Below are positions 22,526 through 30,801 of a stretch of 64,000 nt of DNA, piece by piece. The DNA is taken from contig NZ_JACIDX010000017.1 of the NCBI RefSeq assembly GCF_014196525.1, positions 1-64,000 of the forward strand, written 5' to 3'. Origin of the DNA: Novosphingobium sediminicola (lineage in GTDB: Bacteria > Pseudomonadota > Alphaproteobacteria > Sphingomonadales > Sphingomonadaceae). The notes under the pieces are model-generated. The model searched no databases. It worked only from the letters and a program-made list of their open reading frames with translations, and had not been told where the DNA came from. Made by a program: the position numbers and the translations under genes. Position 1 is the stretch's first letter. Every line of letters begins with the position of its first letter.

Positions 22526-22600
22526 TGGTGGGCGTAGGAAGGATTGAACTTCCGACCCCTGCGATGTCAACACAGTGCTCTACCACTGAGCTATACGCCC
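22526..22600 (-). tRNA. tRNA-Val (GAC), element attachment site
   Basis: On the minus strand a full cloverleaf is seen: acceptor stem GGGCGTA/TACGCCC, D-arm GCTC/GAGC, anticodon stem CTGTG/CGCAG with loop TTGACAT (anticodon GAC) and T-arm GGAAG/CTTCC with TTCAATC. CCA is encoded. Its 3' end faces the integrase, so the 3' part is the likely attachment core. I saw no second copy of that core elsewhere in the window. Confidence 0.93.
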
Positions 22601-22728
22601 ACACTTTCAAGTCCATCCCGGTTGGCGTTGTTGGCGTCCGCCGGGTGTGACGCGGCCTCTAACGGTGGTCTTCGATTAGCGCAAGAGCCTAATGTGAAAT
22701 ATTGCAATTTTTTTGCGTAAGGGCCTGT

Positions 22729-23103
22729 TTAGACGCTGATTTGGCTGGGCTGGCCAAACACGCGCTGCACTTCGGCCACCAGATCGCGCAGGTGGAAGGG
22801 CTTGGACAGCACCTTGGCCTGGGGCGCTTCGCGGCTTGCCTTGAGGGTTACGGCTGCAAAACCGGTGATGAAGATCACCTTGGTGTCCGGGCTCACCTCG
22901 GCGCAGCGCTGGGCCAGTTCGATGCCGTCCATTTCGGGCATCACGATGTCGGAGAGCAGAAGATCGAAATGCTCTCGTTCGAGAAACGGAAGCGCCGCCG
23001 TGCCACGATCCACCGCCACCACGTCATAACCGGCATTTTCCAGCGCGCGGGCCAGATATGTGCGCATGGCGGCTTCGTCTTCGGCAAGCAGGATTCGGAT
23101 CAT
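22729..23103 (-). CDS. cpdR: CpdR single-domain response regulator
   Basis: This 124-residue stand-alone receiver domain has the acidic pair in ILLAEDE (Glu8, Asp9), phospho-acceptor Asp52 in SDIVMPEMDG, Thr80 and Lys101 in SKPF. The wording RALENAGYDVVAVDRG and DIVMPEMDGIELA is characteristic of alphaproteobacterial CpdR. Unphosphorylated CpdR primes ClpXP to degrade cell-cycle proteins such as PdeA and CtrA-pathway factors; the CckA-ChpT relay phosphorylates and inactivates it. It stands alone next to the tRNA. Confidence 0.85.
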   Translation of the reverse strand: MIRILLAEDEAAMRTYLARALENAGYDVVAVDRGTAALPFLEREHFDLLLSDIVMPEMDGIELAQRCAEVSPDTKVIFITGFAAVTLKASREAPQAKVLSKPFHLRDLVAEVQRVFGQPSQISV

Positions 23104-23249
23104 GGCGTTAACTCTCTTTATCGTTGCCTCTTTATATAGCGCAGCCCGAAGCAGAGTTCTTCTGCCATTTCCGCCATGCCCTGTTTTGAAACACTCCTCG
23201 GCCGATGTGCTACTTTTGACAGCGGGCCGGGAAAGCCGCAGTGTGGGGG

Positions 23250-24203
23250 ATGGATGAAATTCGGGCTGATATGGGCGATTCGCAGGGTGTGACCCGCCGC
23301 GATGGTGGCGCGATTCCGGGGCATGATGGTCCTGCGTTTACCATTTCGGCACCGGCGGTATCGCGCCTGCCGGTGGTGATTGCCGCGCCCCACGGCGGGC
23401 GGTGCTATCCGTCCGATCTGCTGGCCCGGATGCGCCATCCCAATATTTCCACGCTGCGGCTTGAAGACCGCCTCGTTGATCGTCTGGCCGAAGTAGTGGC
23501 GCGCGAAACCGGTGCGGCGCTGATGACGGCCCATGCGCCCCGTGCGATGCTCGATCTGAACCGGGCGGATGATGATGTCGATTGGGATATGCTCGGCCTT
23601 GTCGCGCCGGGGCCTGCGCCTGCCAACGGCCGCGCGCGCAGCGGGCTGGGGCTGGTGCCGCGGCGCCTGCCGGGCATGGGCGAGATCTGGCGCGGGCGCC
23701 TGTCATGGGCCGAGGTTGAGGCGCGAATCGAAGGGATTCACAGGCCCTACCATACCGCTCTGGCCGATCTGTTGGCGCAGGAGCGTGAACGCTGGGGCGC
23801 GGTGCTGTTGATCGACCTGCATTCGATGCCGCCTCTGCCGCGAATCATGGGGCAGGAATCGGCCACGATTGTCGTGGGAGATCGTTTCGGGGCCAGTTGC
23901 CATGGCGCATTGGTCGCGCGGGCTTTTTCGCATTTTGCGGGTGCGGGCATGCTGGCGGCGCATAACCGGCCCTATGCGGGAGGATTCGCGCTCGATCACC
24001 ATGCCGCGCCGCGTCGGGGTGTCCATGCCATGCAGTTGGAGGTGGACCGGGCGGCCTATCTCGATTCGCAACTGATCGAAACCGGGGATGGCTTCGATGC
24101 GATGGCGCGGCTCTTGTCCTCGCTGGTCTTTGCTCTGGGCGCGCAGGTGGCGGCCATGGGTGGCCAGCGTCCCGGAGAGGCGTGGTCCGAAGCGGCGGAA
24201 TAA
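23250..24203 (+). CDS. N-formylglutamate amidohydrolase family protein
   Basis: This 317-residue protein has the family motifs VVIAAPHGGRCYP (metal-binding His near residue 50), APRAMLDLNRADDDVDW, LLIDLHSMPPLPR and, near the end, RGVHAMQLEVDRAAYLD. The fold hydrolyses N-formyl-L-glutamate or related amides using zinc. The family is broad in alphaproteobacteria and is often misnamed, so the substrate is open; no histidine-degradation genes are nearby. The start is uncertain: ATG 23250 is used, while GTG 23241 and ATG 23271 are possible. Confidence 0.75.
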   Translation: MDEIRADMGDSQGVTRRDGGAIPGHDGPAFTISAPAVSRLPVVIAAPHGGRCYPSDLLARMRHPNISTLRLEDRLVDRLAEVVARETGAALMTAHAPRAMLDLNRADDDVDWDMLGLVAPGPAPANGRARSGLGLVPRRLPGMGEIWRGRLSWAEVEARIEGIHRPYHTALADLLAQERERWGAVLLIDLHSMPPLPRIMGQESATIVVGDRFGASCHGALVARAFSHFAGAGMLAAHNRPYAGGFALDHHAAPRRGVHAMQLEVDRAAYLDSQLIETGDGFDAMARLLSSLVFALGAQVAAMGGQRPGEAWSEAAE

Positions 24204-24247
24204 AGGCGCGCGCATCATCCGGGCACCGCATGATCCATGTCGCACAT

Positions 24248-24352
24248 AAAAAACCACCTCGCGCGATGCGCGAGGTGGCCAAGGTTCAGGGAGGAAGTGC
24301 AACCGAAGTTGCACCAATCCAGTCGGGCCATGAGGGAAGCGCCAACCGGATG
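24248..24352 (-). ncRNA. Candidate small RNA with anti-SD loops
   Basis: On the minus strand -35 TTGCGG (24381-24386) and -10 TAATAC (24358-24363), 17 bases apart, precede about 105 bases without a gene. The predicted RNA has three hairpins. Hairpin 1 has stem ATCCGGTTGG/CCGACTGGAT and a loop containing CTTCCCTC. Hairpin 2 is GTGCAAC-TTCG-GTTGCAC with a UUCG tetraloop. Hairpin 3 is a strong terminator CCACCTCGCG/CGCGAGGTGG followed by six T. The single-stranded stretch between 2 and 3 contains TTCCTCCC, complementary to Shine-Dalgarno sites. This is the anatomy of a trans-acting sRNA. Confidence 0.6.
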
Positions 24353-24459
24353 ACTGTGTATTACCCTGACATTTTCGCCGCCGCAAGCGTTTAGTGATAA
24401 AATGCATCACTCAAAAAAGAAAATGCGACGAGTTGAAATTTATCCTTTTTGGTTCGCTC

Positions 24460-24494
24460 AAAACAAAACCCCGCCGGGCATATGCCGGGCGGGG
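24460..24494 (-). terminator. Terminator of SapC gene
   Basis: On the minus strand CCCCGCC and GGCGGGG flank an inner GGCAT/ATGCC stem and are followed by TTTTGTTTTG. It lies about 60 bases after the SapC stop codon. Confidence 0.7.
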
Positions 24495-24555
24495 TCTGTT
24501 TCAGTCATGGCCCGCAATCAGGCCATGGCGTTACGCGTTATGGGGCGTCACGCGT

Positions 24556-25341
24556 TCAGGCGACCGGGGCCACCTGCGGCACGACCACCGGGCCAAGGCC
24601 CAGCTGAACCTGACGGGCGAAGATTTCGCGCAGCAGGTCGAGGCTGAACAGGTGGGCGAACAGCAGCGGCAGCAGGCCCGACTGGTTCCAGCTGCGCAGC
24701 ACGTCGCCGCGCACTTCGCGCAGCTTGGCCTGATCGACCATCTGGAAACCGCGATAAACGAAGGGCTGCTCATTGCCTTCCTGCTGGATGGCGACTTCGC
24801 CTTCCATCAGCAGGCTGTGCTTCTTCAGCTCTTCAACGAAAGCGGCGGTGCGCATACCGGCTTCTTCGAAGTTTTCGCAGAACTGCAGCATGTTCTTGGT
24901 GGCTTCGCTGGGCGCTTCGCCATCGAACAGCGGCGCGCCGTCCACTTCTGCGCCCAACAGGTCGGTGGTGGGGTCAAAGCAGAGCGAGAGTTCCTGCGCG
25001 TCGGGCGTCAGGCGGGCCAGCATAAAGGGATAGCGACGGACATAGGCCGGCACATAGACTTCCGAGGTCAGCTTGCCTTCGGCGTCGACGAAAACGTTCA
25101 CGCCTTCGTTCAGGCCCATCAGCGCCAGCGGAACCGGCTGATCGCCGCTGGAGAAAACGATGGGGAAGTGGCGCGCGGCCTGCGGGAATTCCTCAACCGT
25201 CAGCGGAACGGCATGCTGGCCAATCAACCAGGTCGCCTTGTCGGTGCTCTGGCTCTTGAAATTGGCGTGGTCCCGGCTGTTGAGCGGAACGAGGTCGTTG
25301 TAGAACAGCGGCAGGTTGGCGTTCTGCGGCGCGCTGGCCAT
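24556..25341 (-). CDS. SapC family protein
   Basis: This 261-residue protein has the SapC-family pattern: an opening LPLFYNDLVPLNSRDHANFK, a central GQHAVPLTVEEFPQAARHFP and PVPLALMGLNEGVNVFVD, then VYVPAYVRRYPFML. The start at ATG 25341 has GGAGAG six bases upstream; an in-frame ATG at 25386 lacks one. The family was named after a Campylobacter S-layer secretion protein. In sphingomonads it usually sits near TonB receptors and hydroxylases of polysaccharide-use regions and its role is unproven. There is no signal peptide. Confidence 0.82.
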   Translation of the reverse strand: MASAPQNANLPLFYNDLVPLNSRDHANFKSQSTDKATWLIGQHAVPLTVEEFPQAARHFPIVFSSGDQPVPLALMGLNEGVNVFVDAEGKLTSEVYVPAYVRRYPFMLARLTPDAQELSLCFDPTTDLLGAEVDGAPLFDGEAPSEATKNMLQFCENFEEAGMRTAAFVEELKKHSLLMEGEVAIQQEGNEQPFVYRGFQMVDQAKLREVRGDVLRSWNQSGLLPLLFAHLFSLDLLREIFARQVQLGLGPVVVPQVAPVA

Positions 25342-25446
25342 GAGGTCTCTCCGAAAACTGGGGCGATAAAGGCCCCACAAGGTCAATATTCAGATTGCAG
25401 GCCATAGGGCGCGGTTTTGCCCAAGGCAAGGCCACCCTGCACGGTT

Positions 25447-26877
25447 TCAGACCAAGGGCAACAGCTTTCCGGGGTTGAGCAATCCTTTGGGGTCCAGCGC
25501 GGATTTGACCGCGCGCATCAGGCCCAGCGAGGCCGGATCGCCAAGGCGTTGTAATTCCCCTACTTTCATCTGGCCGATGCCATGTTCTGCGCTGAGCGAG
25601 CCGCCCCATTGAGTGACCAGATCATGAACAAAACGGCTGATCGCCTTGCCGTCGGATGCCTCCCATGTGGCGCGTTCGCTGCCCGGCGGAGAGATTACGT
25701 GGAAATGCACATTGCCATCGCCCAAGTGCCCGAAAGCCACCGCATGAACGCCCGGATAGGCTGCTTCGACGCGAGCAATCGCATCGGTAATGAAGTCGGG
25801 CATCTTTTCCACCGGCACGGAAATATCGTGCTGCATCGCCGGCCCCTTGCTGCGCTCGGCCATGGGCACTGTCTCGCGCAGGCCCCAGAAAGCCTCGGCC
25901 TGCGATTCGCTGTTGGCGATGGCCGCGTCCTGCAGCAGTCCGGACTCAAACGCTTCGGCCAACATCGTCTCAACCCGTTCACCCAGCGTCGGCGCGTCTG
26001 CCGCATCGGCCACCACCTCGATCAGGGCATACCATTCATGAGCGCCCTCCAGCGGGGATCGCATGTCGGGCGCGTAATCGAACACGGCCTCAAGGCTGGG
26101 GTGGGGGATCACCTCGAACCCTTCCAGCGCTTCGCCCACCGCCTTTTCGGCATGGAGCAGCAGCGCGCGCGCGGCCTGAATGCTTTCCACCCCGGCCCAG
26201 ACCACCCGTCGGTCGGCCCGCGCCGGTTCCAGCTTGAGCGTGGCCGCCGTCACAATGCCCAGCGTGCCCTCGGAGCCGATAAACAACTGCTTGAGGTCGA
26301 AGCCGCGATTGTCCTTCTTTAGCGGCGTCAGCGCGGAATAGACCGAGCCGTCGGCCAGCACGGCCTCCAGCCCCAACACCTGCGAACGCATATTGCCGTG
26401 GCGCAGCACCTGCGTGCCGCCCGCATTGGTCGAGATCAGCCCGCCTACCGTAGCCGAACCCTTGCCGCCCAGCGTGAGGGGAAAACGCAGCCCCACGGCC
26501 TCGGCGGCTTCGTGCAGGTTTTGCAGCACCACGCCCGCCCCGCAGGTCACGCGGCGATTTTCCAGATCGATGGGCCCGATAGTGTTCATCCGCCGCAGCG
26601 ACACCAGCAACGAGGCCCCGCTGGCATCGGGCGTCGCCCCGCCGCTCATCCCCGAATTGCCGCCCTGCGGCACCAGCGTCACATTATGCTCTCCGGCCAG
26701 CGCCACCAATCGCGCCAGCTCGCCGCTGTCGGCGGGTGAGGCAAGCCCGATGGCCGCCCCCGTATAGCGCCCGCGCCAGTCCGTCAGCCAGGGCGCCAGA
26801 AGGTCAGGATCACAAGTCAATCCGCGCGGGCCAAGAAGGGCGGCGGCGGCGGCGAGAAAGGTGTCATTCTGCGTCAT
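25447..26877 (-). CDS. GlcD-like FAD-binding oxidoreductase
   Basis: This 476-residue flavoprotein has the PCMH FAD-binding domain with VTLVPQGGNSGMSGGA, LGGKGSATVGGLISTNAGGT and LFIGSEGTLGIVTAATL. The C-terminal FAD-oxidase domain has the metal-site motif FGHLGDGNVHFHV and SAEHGIGQMK. This is the D-2-hydroxyacid dehydrogenase group (D-lactate, glycolate or 2-hydroxyglutarate dehydrogenases). The substrate cannot be fixed from sequence, since the whole group shares these motifs. It is cytosolic or membrane-associated and passes electrons to an acceptor other than NAD. ATG 26877 is chosen; the upstream extension to 26940 is not conserved-looking. Confidence 0.82.
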   Translation of the reverse strand: MTQNDTFLAAAAALLGPRGLTCDPDLLAPWLTDWRGRYTGAAIGLASPADSGELARLVALAGEHNVTLVPQGGNSGMSGGATPDASGASLLVSLRRMNTIGPIDLENRRVTCGAGVVLQNLHEAAEAVGLRFPLTLGGKGSATVGGLISTNAGGTQVLRHGNMRSQVLGLEAVLADGSVYSALTPLKKDNRGFDLKQLFIGSEGTLGIVTAATLKLEPARADRRVVWAGVESIQAARALLLHAEKAVGEALEGFEVIPHPSLEAVFDYAPDMRSPLEGAHEWYALIEVVADAADAPTLGERVETMLAEAFESGLLQDAAIANSESQAEAFWGLRETVPMAERSKGPAMQHDISVPVEKMPDFITDAIARVEAAYPGVHAVAFGHLGDGNVHFHVISPPGSERATWEASDGKAISRFVHDLVTQWGGSLSAEHGIGQMKVGELQRLGDPASLGLMRAVKSALDPKGLLNPGKLLPLV

Positions 26878-27065
26878 GGCCCGCCCTATGCCACAGACCC
26901 CGCGTCGCGGCCAGAAGGTGGAGGTTAAGCGGCTGTTCAAACAAATGTGATTATGTCACAAGACCGACAAACAGACATGAGGGTTACACGTTTGGCCTGC
27001 CTTATGGGCGGGTTGAACCATGCAAATATATGGTCAGGCTTCCCTTTCCGATCCTTTGGCGGCGC

Positions 27066-27638
27066 ATGACTGGCGTCAGCTCCGGCTTGCGCCGGGGGCG
27101 TTGGGTGCTTGGGGGAGCTGTGGCGGCGCTGGGTCTTGTCGCTTTGCTTCATGGTGAGTCTCCCGCCGGGGCCGCGCCTTTGGTCGATACGGGCGAGAAA
27201 GTATGGCATGCCATGCAAGCGCACGGGCTCGATCTGGATGATGATTACAAACAGGTGCGCATCCAGCAGCAGTTTTCGATCCGCATTTCGCCGGGGCCTC
27301 CGGTGCCCCCGCCGGTCTTTGTCATCGAAAACGATCAGGAAGATCGTTCGACCCGTCTGGAAGAGCGCAATATGGGCAAATGCCTGCCCGCCTCCTCCAT
27401 CGTCAGTGTGCAGAGCGCGCCGCGCAACCGTCTGCTGTTCTTTCTGCGCGATTCGCGCGTTGTGACGGCGGGGCTGGATAAATCATGCCATGCACATGAT
27501 TTTTATTCCGGTTTTTACGTCGAACGCAACACTGATGGCCAGATCTGTATCGAGCGCGACAAGATCCATGCGCGCTCCGGCGCCAATTGCCTGATTCACG
27601 ATTTACACGCTCTGGTCGAAGTTCCGGTGCGCCGTTAA
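27066..27638 (+). CDS. Secreted protein of unknown function
   Basis: This is a 190-residue protein from ATG 27066; an in-frame ATG at 27030 is possible, and neither has a strong ribosome binding site. It has a basic start and a hydrophobic helix VLGGAVAALGLVALLHG (signal or anchor). The mature domain has paired Cys residues (MGKCLPASSIVSVQSAP, LDKSCHAHDFYSGFYVER, GQICIERDKIHARSG, ANCLIHDL). The Cys pattern suggests a disulfide-bonded periplasmic protein. No family is recognised; the type is familiar from sphingomonad genomes as hypothetical. Confidence 0.65.
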   Translation: MTGVSSGLRRGRWVLGGAVAALGLVALLHGESPAGAAPLVDTGEKVWHAMQAHGLDLDDDYKQVRIQQQFSIRISPGPPVPPPVFVIENDQEDRSTRLEERNMGKCLPASSIVSVQSAPRNRLLFFLRDSRVVTAGLDKSCHAHDFYSGFYVERNTDGQICIERDKIHARSGANCLIHDLHALVEVPVRR

Positions 27639-27700
27639 GGCGGTTTCGGGCGATTTTCTTGACTTTCGTCGCGATTTGGCGCTAATGCCCCGACACCCGC

Positions 27701-27729
27701 GCCGCCTTGTCCGCCAAGGCGGCGGTTTT
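27701..27729 (+). terminator. Terminator after secreted-protein gene
   Basis: GCCGCCTTG, a short loop and CAAGGCGGC are followed by GGTTTT, about 60 bases after the stop codon and upstream of the helicase gene. A smaller CATCCG/CGGATG hairpin follows in the helicase leader. Confidence 0.65.
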
Positions 27730-27785
27730 GTGCATCCGGCCACGGGTAGGGCGGATGCCCCCACTTGCGGAAACACCCCAAACCC

Positions 27786-29228
27786 ATGAGTTTCGCCGAT
27801 CTCGGCCTTTCCGACGAATTGCTGCAAAGCGTTACCGCTGCCGGCTATGACACGCCCACGCCGATTCAGGCACAGGCTATTCCTTCCGTGCTGATGATGC
27901 GCGACCTTATCGGTATTGCGCAAACCGGCACCGGCAAAACCGCCAGTTTCGTGCTGCCGATGATCGACATTCTCGCGCATGGCCGCCGCCGCGCGCTGAT
28001 GCCGCGCTCGCTCATTCTTGAGCCGACGCGCGAACTGGCCGCGCAGGTGGCCGAGAATTTCGAGAAATATGGCAAGAACCATGATCTCAAGATGGCGCTG
28101 CTGATTGGCGGCGTGCAGATGGGCGATCAGGTCAAGGCGCTCTCGGATGGTGTGGACGTGCTGATCGCCACGCCGGGCCGGTTGATGGACCTGTTCGAGC
28201 GGGGCAAGATCCTGCTCACGGGCTGCGACCTGCTGGTGATCGATGAAGCCGACCGTATGCTCGACATGGGCTTTATCCCGGATATCGAGACGATCTGCTC
28301 CAAGCTGCCCGCTCAGCGTCAGACGTTGCTGTTTTCCGCGACGATGCCGCCACCGATCAAGAAGCTGGCCGACAGGTTTTTGAGCAACCCGAAATATATC
28401 GAGGTTGCCCGCCCGGCCAGCAACAACACCAGCATTGCCCAGCACAAGGTGAAATGCGGTCCCAAGCAGAAGCGCGAAGTGTTGCGCCATCTGCTGCGTC
28501 ACGACAATGTGACCACGGCCATCATTTTTGCCAACAAGAAGACGACCGTGCGCGAATTGGCCAAGAGCCTGAAGCGCCACGGTTTTGCCGCTGGTGAAAT
28601 TCACGGCGACATGGACCAGTCGAGCCGCATTGCCGAGCTGGACCGGTTCAAGGACGGCTCGATCAACATCCTTTGCGCCTCGGACGTGGCCGCGCGCGGG
28701 CTGGATGTGAAGGGCGTTTCGCACGTCTTCAACTTCGACACGCCCTGGCATCCCGATGATTATGTCCACCGCATTGGCCGCACCGGTCGCGGCGGCGCCA
28801 CGGGTCGCGCCTTTACGATCTATTGCGACGCCGATCTGGAAGCGATCCAGAATGTCGAGAAGCTGACCGGCGGGCCGATCCCGGAAATCAAGCTGGAGAT
28901 CGATCCCAAGGTTGAGAAGGCCGAGGAAAAGGCTGAGAAAACCGCGCATAAGCCGCGTGATCGCAAGGCGCCGGAACGCGCCACGCGCGAAGAACGGCCT
29001 GTGCGTGAAGAACGTTCGGCGCGCGAAGAGCGTCCGCGACGCGAGGAGCGGGCGCCCCGTGAAGAACGTGCGCCGCGCGAAGAACGCGCCCCTCGCCGTG
29101 AGCATCGGCACGAGCATCGTCAGGAAGAGCGCAGCCGTGGCCGCTGGCGCGACAATGATCCGCCGACGAAGCCGGGCGAATGGAACGGGCCGATTCCCGA
29201 ATTCCTGGGCGTTTCCGCGCTGGGATGA
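27786..29228 (+). CDS. DEAD-box RNA helicase, RhlE type
   Basis: This 480-residue protein starts at ATG 27786 (MSFADLGLSDELLQSV). Motifs: Q-motif TPTPIQAQAIP (24-34), I AQTGTGKT (45-52), Ia PTRELAAQ, II DEAD (153-156), III SAT (184-186), then ARGLD and HRIGRTGRGG in domain 2. It unwinds RNA duplexes, usually in ribosome assembly or mRNA decay. The C-terminal tail (about 385-460) is a low-complexity Arg/Glu repeat of the unit REER with Ala/Pro spacers, an RNA-binding extension. RhlE-like is the best subgroup; exact orthology is not certain. Confidence 0.88.
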   Translation: MSFADLGLSDELLQSVTAAGYDTPTPIQAQAIPSVLMMRDLIGIAQTGTGKTASFVLPMIDILAHGRRRALMPRSLILEPTRELAAQVAENFEKYGKNHDLKMALLIGGVQMGDQVKALSDGVDVLIATPGRLMDLFERGKILLTGCDLLVIDEADRMLDMGFIPDIETICSKLPAQRQTLLFSATMPPPIKKLADRFLSNPKYIEVARPASNNTSIAQHKVKCGPKQKREVLRHLLRHDNVTTAIIFANKKTTVRELAKSLKRHGFAAGEIHGDMDQSSRIAELDRFKDGSINILCASDVAARGLDVKGVSHVFNFDTPWHPDDYVHRIGRTGRGGATGRAFTIYCDADLEAIQNVEKLTGGPIPEIKLEIDPKVEKAEEKAEKTAHKPRDRKAPERATREERPVREERSAREERPRREERAPREERAPREERAPRREHRHEHRQEERSRGRWRDNDPPTKPGEWNGPIPEFLGVSALG

Positions 29229-29265
29229 TTGGGCTGTCCTGCGCGCGGGTTAATCCGTTTGAGGG

Positions 29266-29627
29266 TTAACGGCGCGGCAGGCTCCAGATGACCTTGCTGG
29301 CAAAGATGCCTTCGATCGCATGCCCTTGAGCGTCGCGTGCGGGTTGAAAACGCAGGTGCTTCATAACCGAGGCGCAGCTTGCAGCATCAAGATCGGGTGA
29401 ACCGCTCGATTGCGTAATCATACAGGCCGTGGCTTGCCCTTGGGGTCGATGGTCGCCTGATACGATGCGCTTCCCTCTCGGTTTTCGCGGAAGGCGCGTG
29501 AGGGGTAGCCCCTCACGAAATGCGCGGGCTTGAGGATCGGAGGTCGGGAAAGGTCGGTTGATGCGTCTTGGGGGGCTGGTGCGCTGCCATTGGCGGCCTG
29601 CGCCGCCAGCACGACTGCAAACAGCAT
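29266..29627 (-). pseudogene. TonB-like C-terminal domain protein, frameshifted
   Basis: The frame from ATG 29627 (MLFAVVLAAQAANGSAPAPQ, a signal peptide) reaches GSASYQATIDPKGKPRPV and stops at 29418-29420. In the next frame the sequence continues CMITQSSGSPDLDAASCASV, FQPARDAQG and ends ASKVIWSLPRR at a TAA (29266-29268). Together these make the normal TonB-C pattern (G-x-P-x-x-C, SSGS-x-x-LD, F-x-PA-D, W-x-LP). One missing base near 29422 explains the break. It follows the LacI gene by ten bases with AGAGGGG upstream. It is a real mutation or a sequencing error. Confidence 0.7.
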
Positions 29628-29637
29628 CAGGCCCCTC

Positions 29638-30783
29638 TTATCTCCGGCTGCTGCCCCTCGGCAGCAAGCGCACCGGAACGCGCTTCTTTTCGCCCGGCGT
29701 GCCCGCGATCACGGACAGCAACCGGTCCACCAGCACCTCGCCAGCCGTTTGGAAATCCGGCTCGACCGAGGAGAGGGGCGGGGCCGAATGCGCGCCCGCA
29801 CGAATGCCGTCAAAGCCGATCAGGCCGACCTGTTCGGGCACTGAAATCCCCTGTTCGCGCAGCACGCGCAGCGCGCCCAGCGCCATTTCGTCACAGCAGG
29901 CAAAGATCGCATCGAAAGGCACGCCCGAACGGATCAGTTCCACCGCCGCGCGGCGCCCCTGTTCATCGCGGCTCATCCCCTCCTCAAAGGTGATCAGGCG
30001 CGGCTCCATCCCCTGTTCGCGCAGCAATTCGGCATAGCCTTCATAGCGCTCCTTGAACTGGCGCTGGGCCGAGGTTTCCGAGGCGATGCAAACGATGTTG
30101 CGATAGCCCGAATCGATCAGATGCTGGGTCGCCATCCGCGCCCCGCCGATATTGTCCGACCGCACCCAGTCGAGATCCTCATGCGGGCTGCCCCAACAGA
30201 CCAGATGCGCGCCCTCGGCGGCGATGGAGTGGAAGTAATCCCACGCATCCCAATTCTCGCTGGTGCCGATGACGATCAAGCCGTCGGCCTTGCGCTGTTC
30301 CTGATACAGGCCCCACAAGTGGTCGGACGCGCCCTGAAACGATACGATCGTTTCATGCCGCCGCCGCGAGGCCGCCGCGCAAACGCTGCCCAGAAGCGCG
30401 AAGTGGAAGGGGTTGAAGTTCTTGATATCTTCATCCGGGCGGCAGATCACCACCACGGCCAGAGTGCCCGTCCGGCCCGTGCGCAGGCGGGCGGCATTCT
30501 CGTCCACATGATAGTTCAGCTTGGCGGCGGCAGCGGCCACGCGCGCGCGGGTCGCCTCGCTGACCACCGGGTCGCCCGCCAGCGCGCGGCTGACCGTGGA
30601 CTGGCTGACGCCCGCCTCGGCGGCTACATCGAAGGAGGTGACGCGATAACGCTTCTTTGCCTTGGAGGCGTCGATCAGCGTTTCGGCCTCGTCGGTCGAA
30701 TGAAGCTTTGCGGTTTTGTGGCGATCATCTTCCCCCATGGCGGCGGTCTTGGCCCTCTTTGCTATCACTTGTCCAGAGGCCAT
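29638..30783 (-). CDS. LacI-family transcription regulator
   Basis: This 381-residue protein begins with a ~45-residue Lys-rich extension. The LacI HTH follows, VTSFDVAAEAGVSQSTVSRA and LAGDPVVSEATRARV, about residues 48-85, then a periplasmic-binding-protein-like ligand domain (GLIVIGTSENWDAWDYF, RSDNIGGARMATQHLIDSGY, FDAIFACCDEMALGALRVL, VGLIGFDGIRAGA). It should bind a sugar-like ligand and repress or activate a nearby uptake operon, not seen in the window. ATG 30738 is a possible alternative start that removes the first 15 residues. Confidence 0.83.
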   Translation of the reverse strand: MASGQVIAKRAKTAAMGEDDRHKTAKLHSTDEAETLIDASKAKKRYRVTSFDVAAEAGVSQSTVSRALAGDPVVSEATRARVAAAAAKLNYHVDENAARLRTGRTGTLAVVVICRPDEDIKNFNPFHFALLGSVCAAASRRRHETIVSFQGASDHLWGLYQEQRKADGLIVIGTSENWDAWDYFHSIAAEGAHLVCWGSPHEDLDWVRSDNIGGARMATQHLIDSGYRNIVCIASETSAQRQFKERYEGYAELLREQGMEPRLITFEEGMSRDEQGRRAAVELIRSGVPFDAIFACCDEMALGALRVLREQGISVPEQVGLIGFDGIRAGAHSAPPLSSVEPDFQTAGEVLVDRLLSVIAGTPGEKKRVPVRLLPRGSSRR

Positions 30784-30801
30784 TGGGCCACACGGTCGAT
30801 T

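Noticed and set aside
24182..24394. 70-residue plus-strand ORF over the sRNA region
   Set aside because: No ribosome binding site, no protein-like pattern, and the segment is better explained by RNA structure on the minus strand.
27603..29117. 504-residue minus-strand frame opposite the helicase
   Set aside because: It is the antisense shadow of a GC-rich gene; the plus strand carries the full DEAD-box protein.
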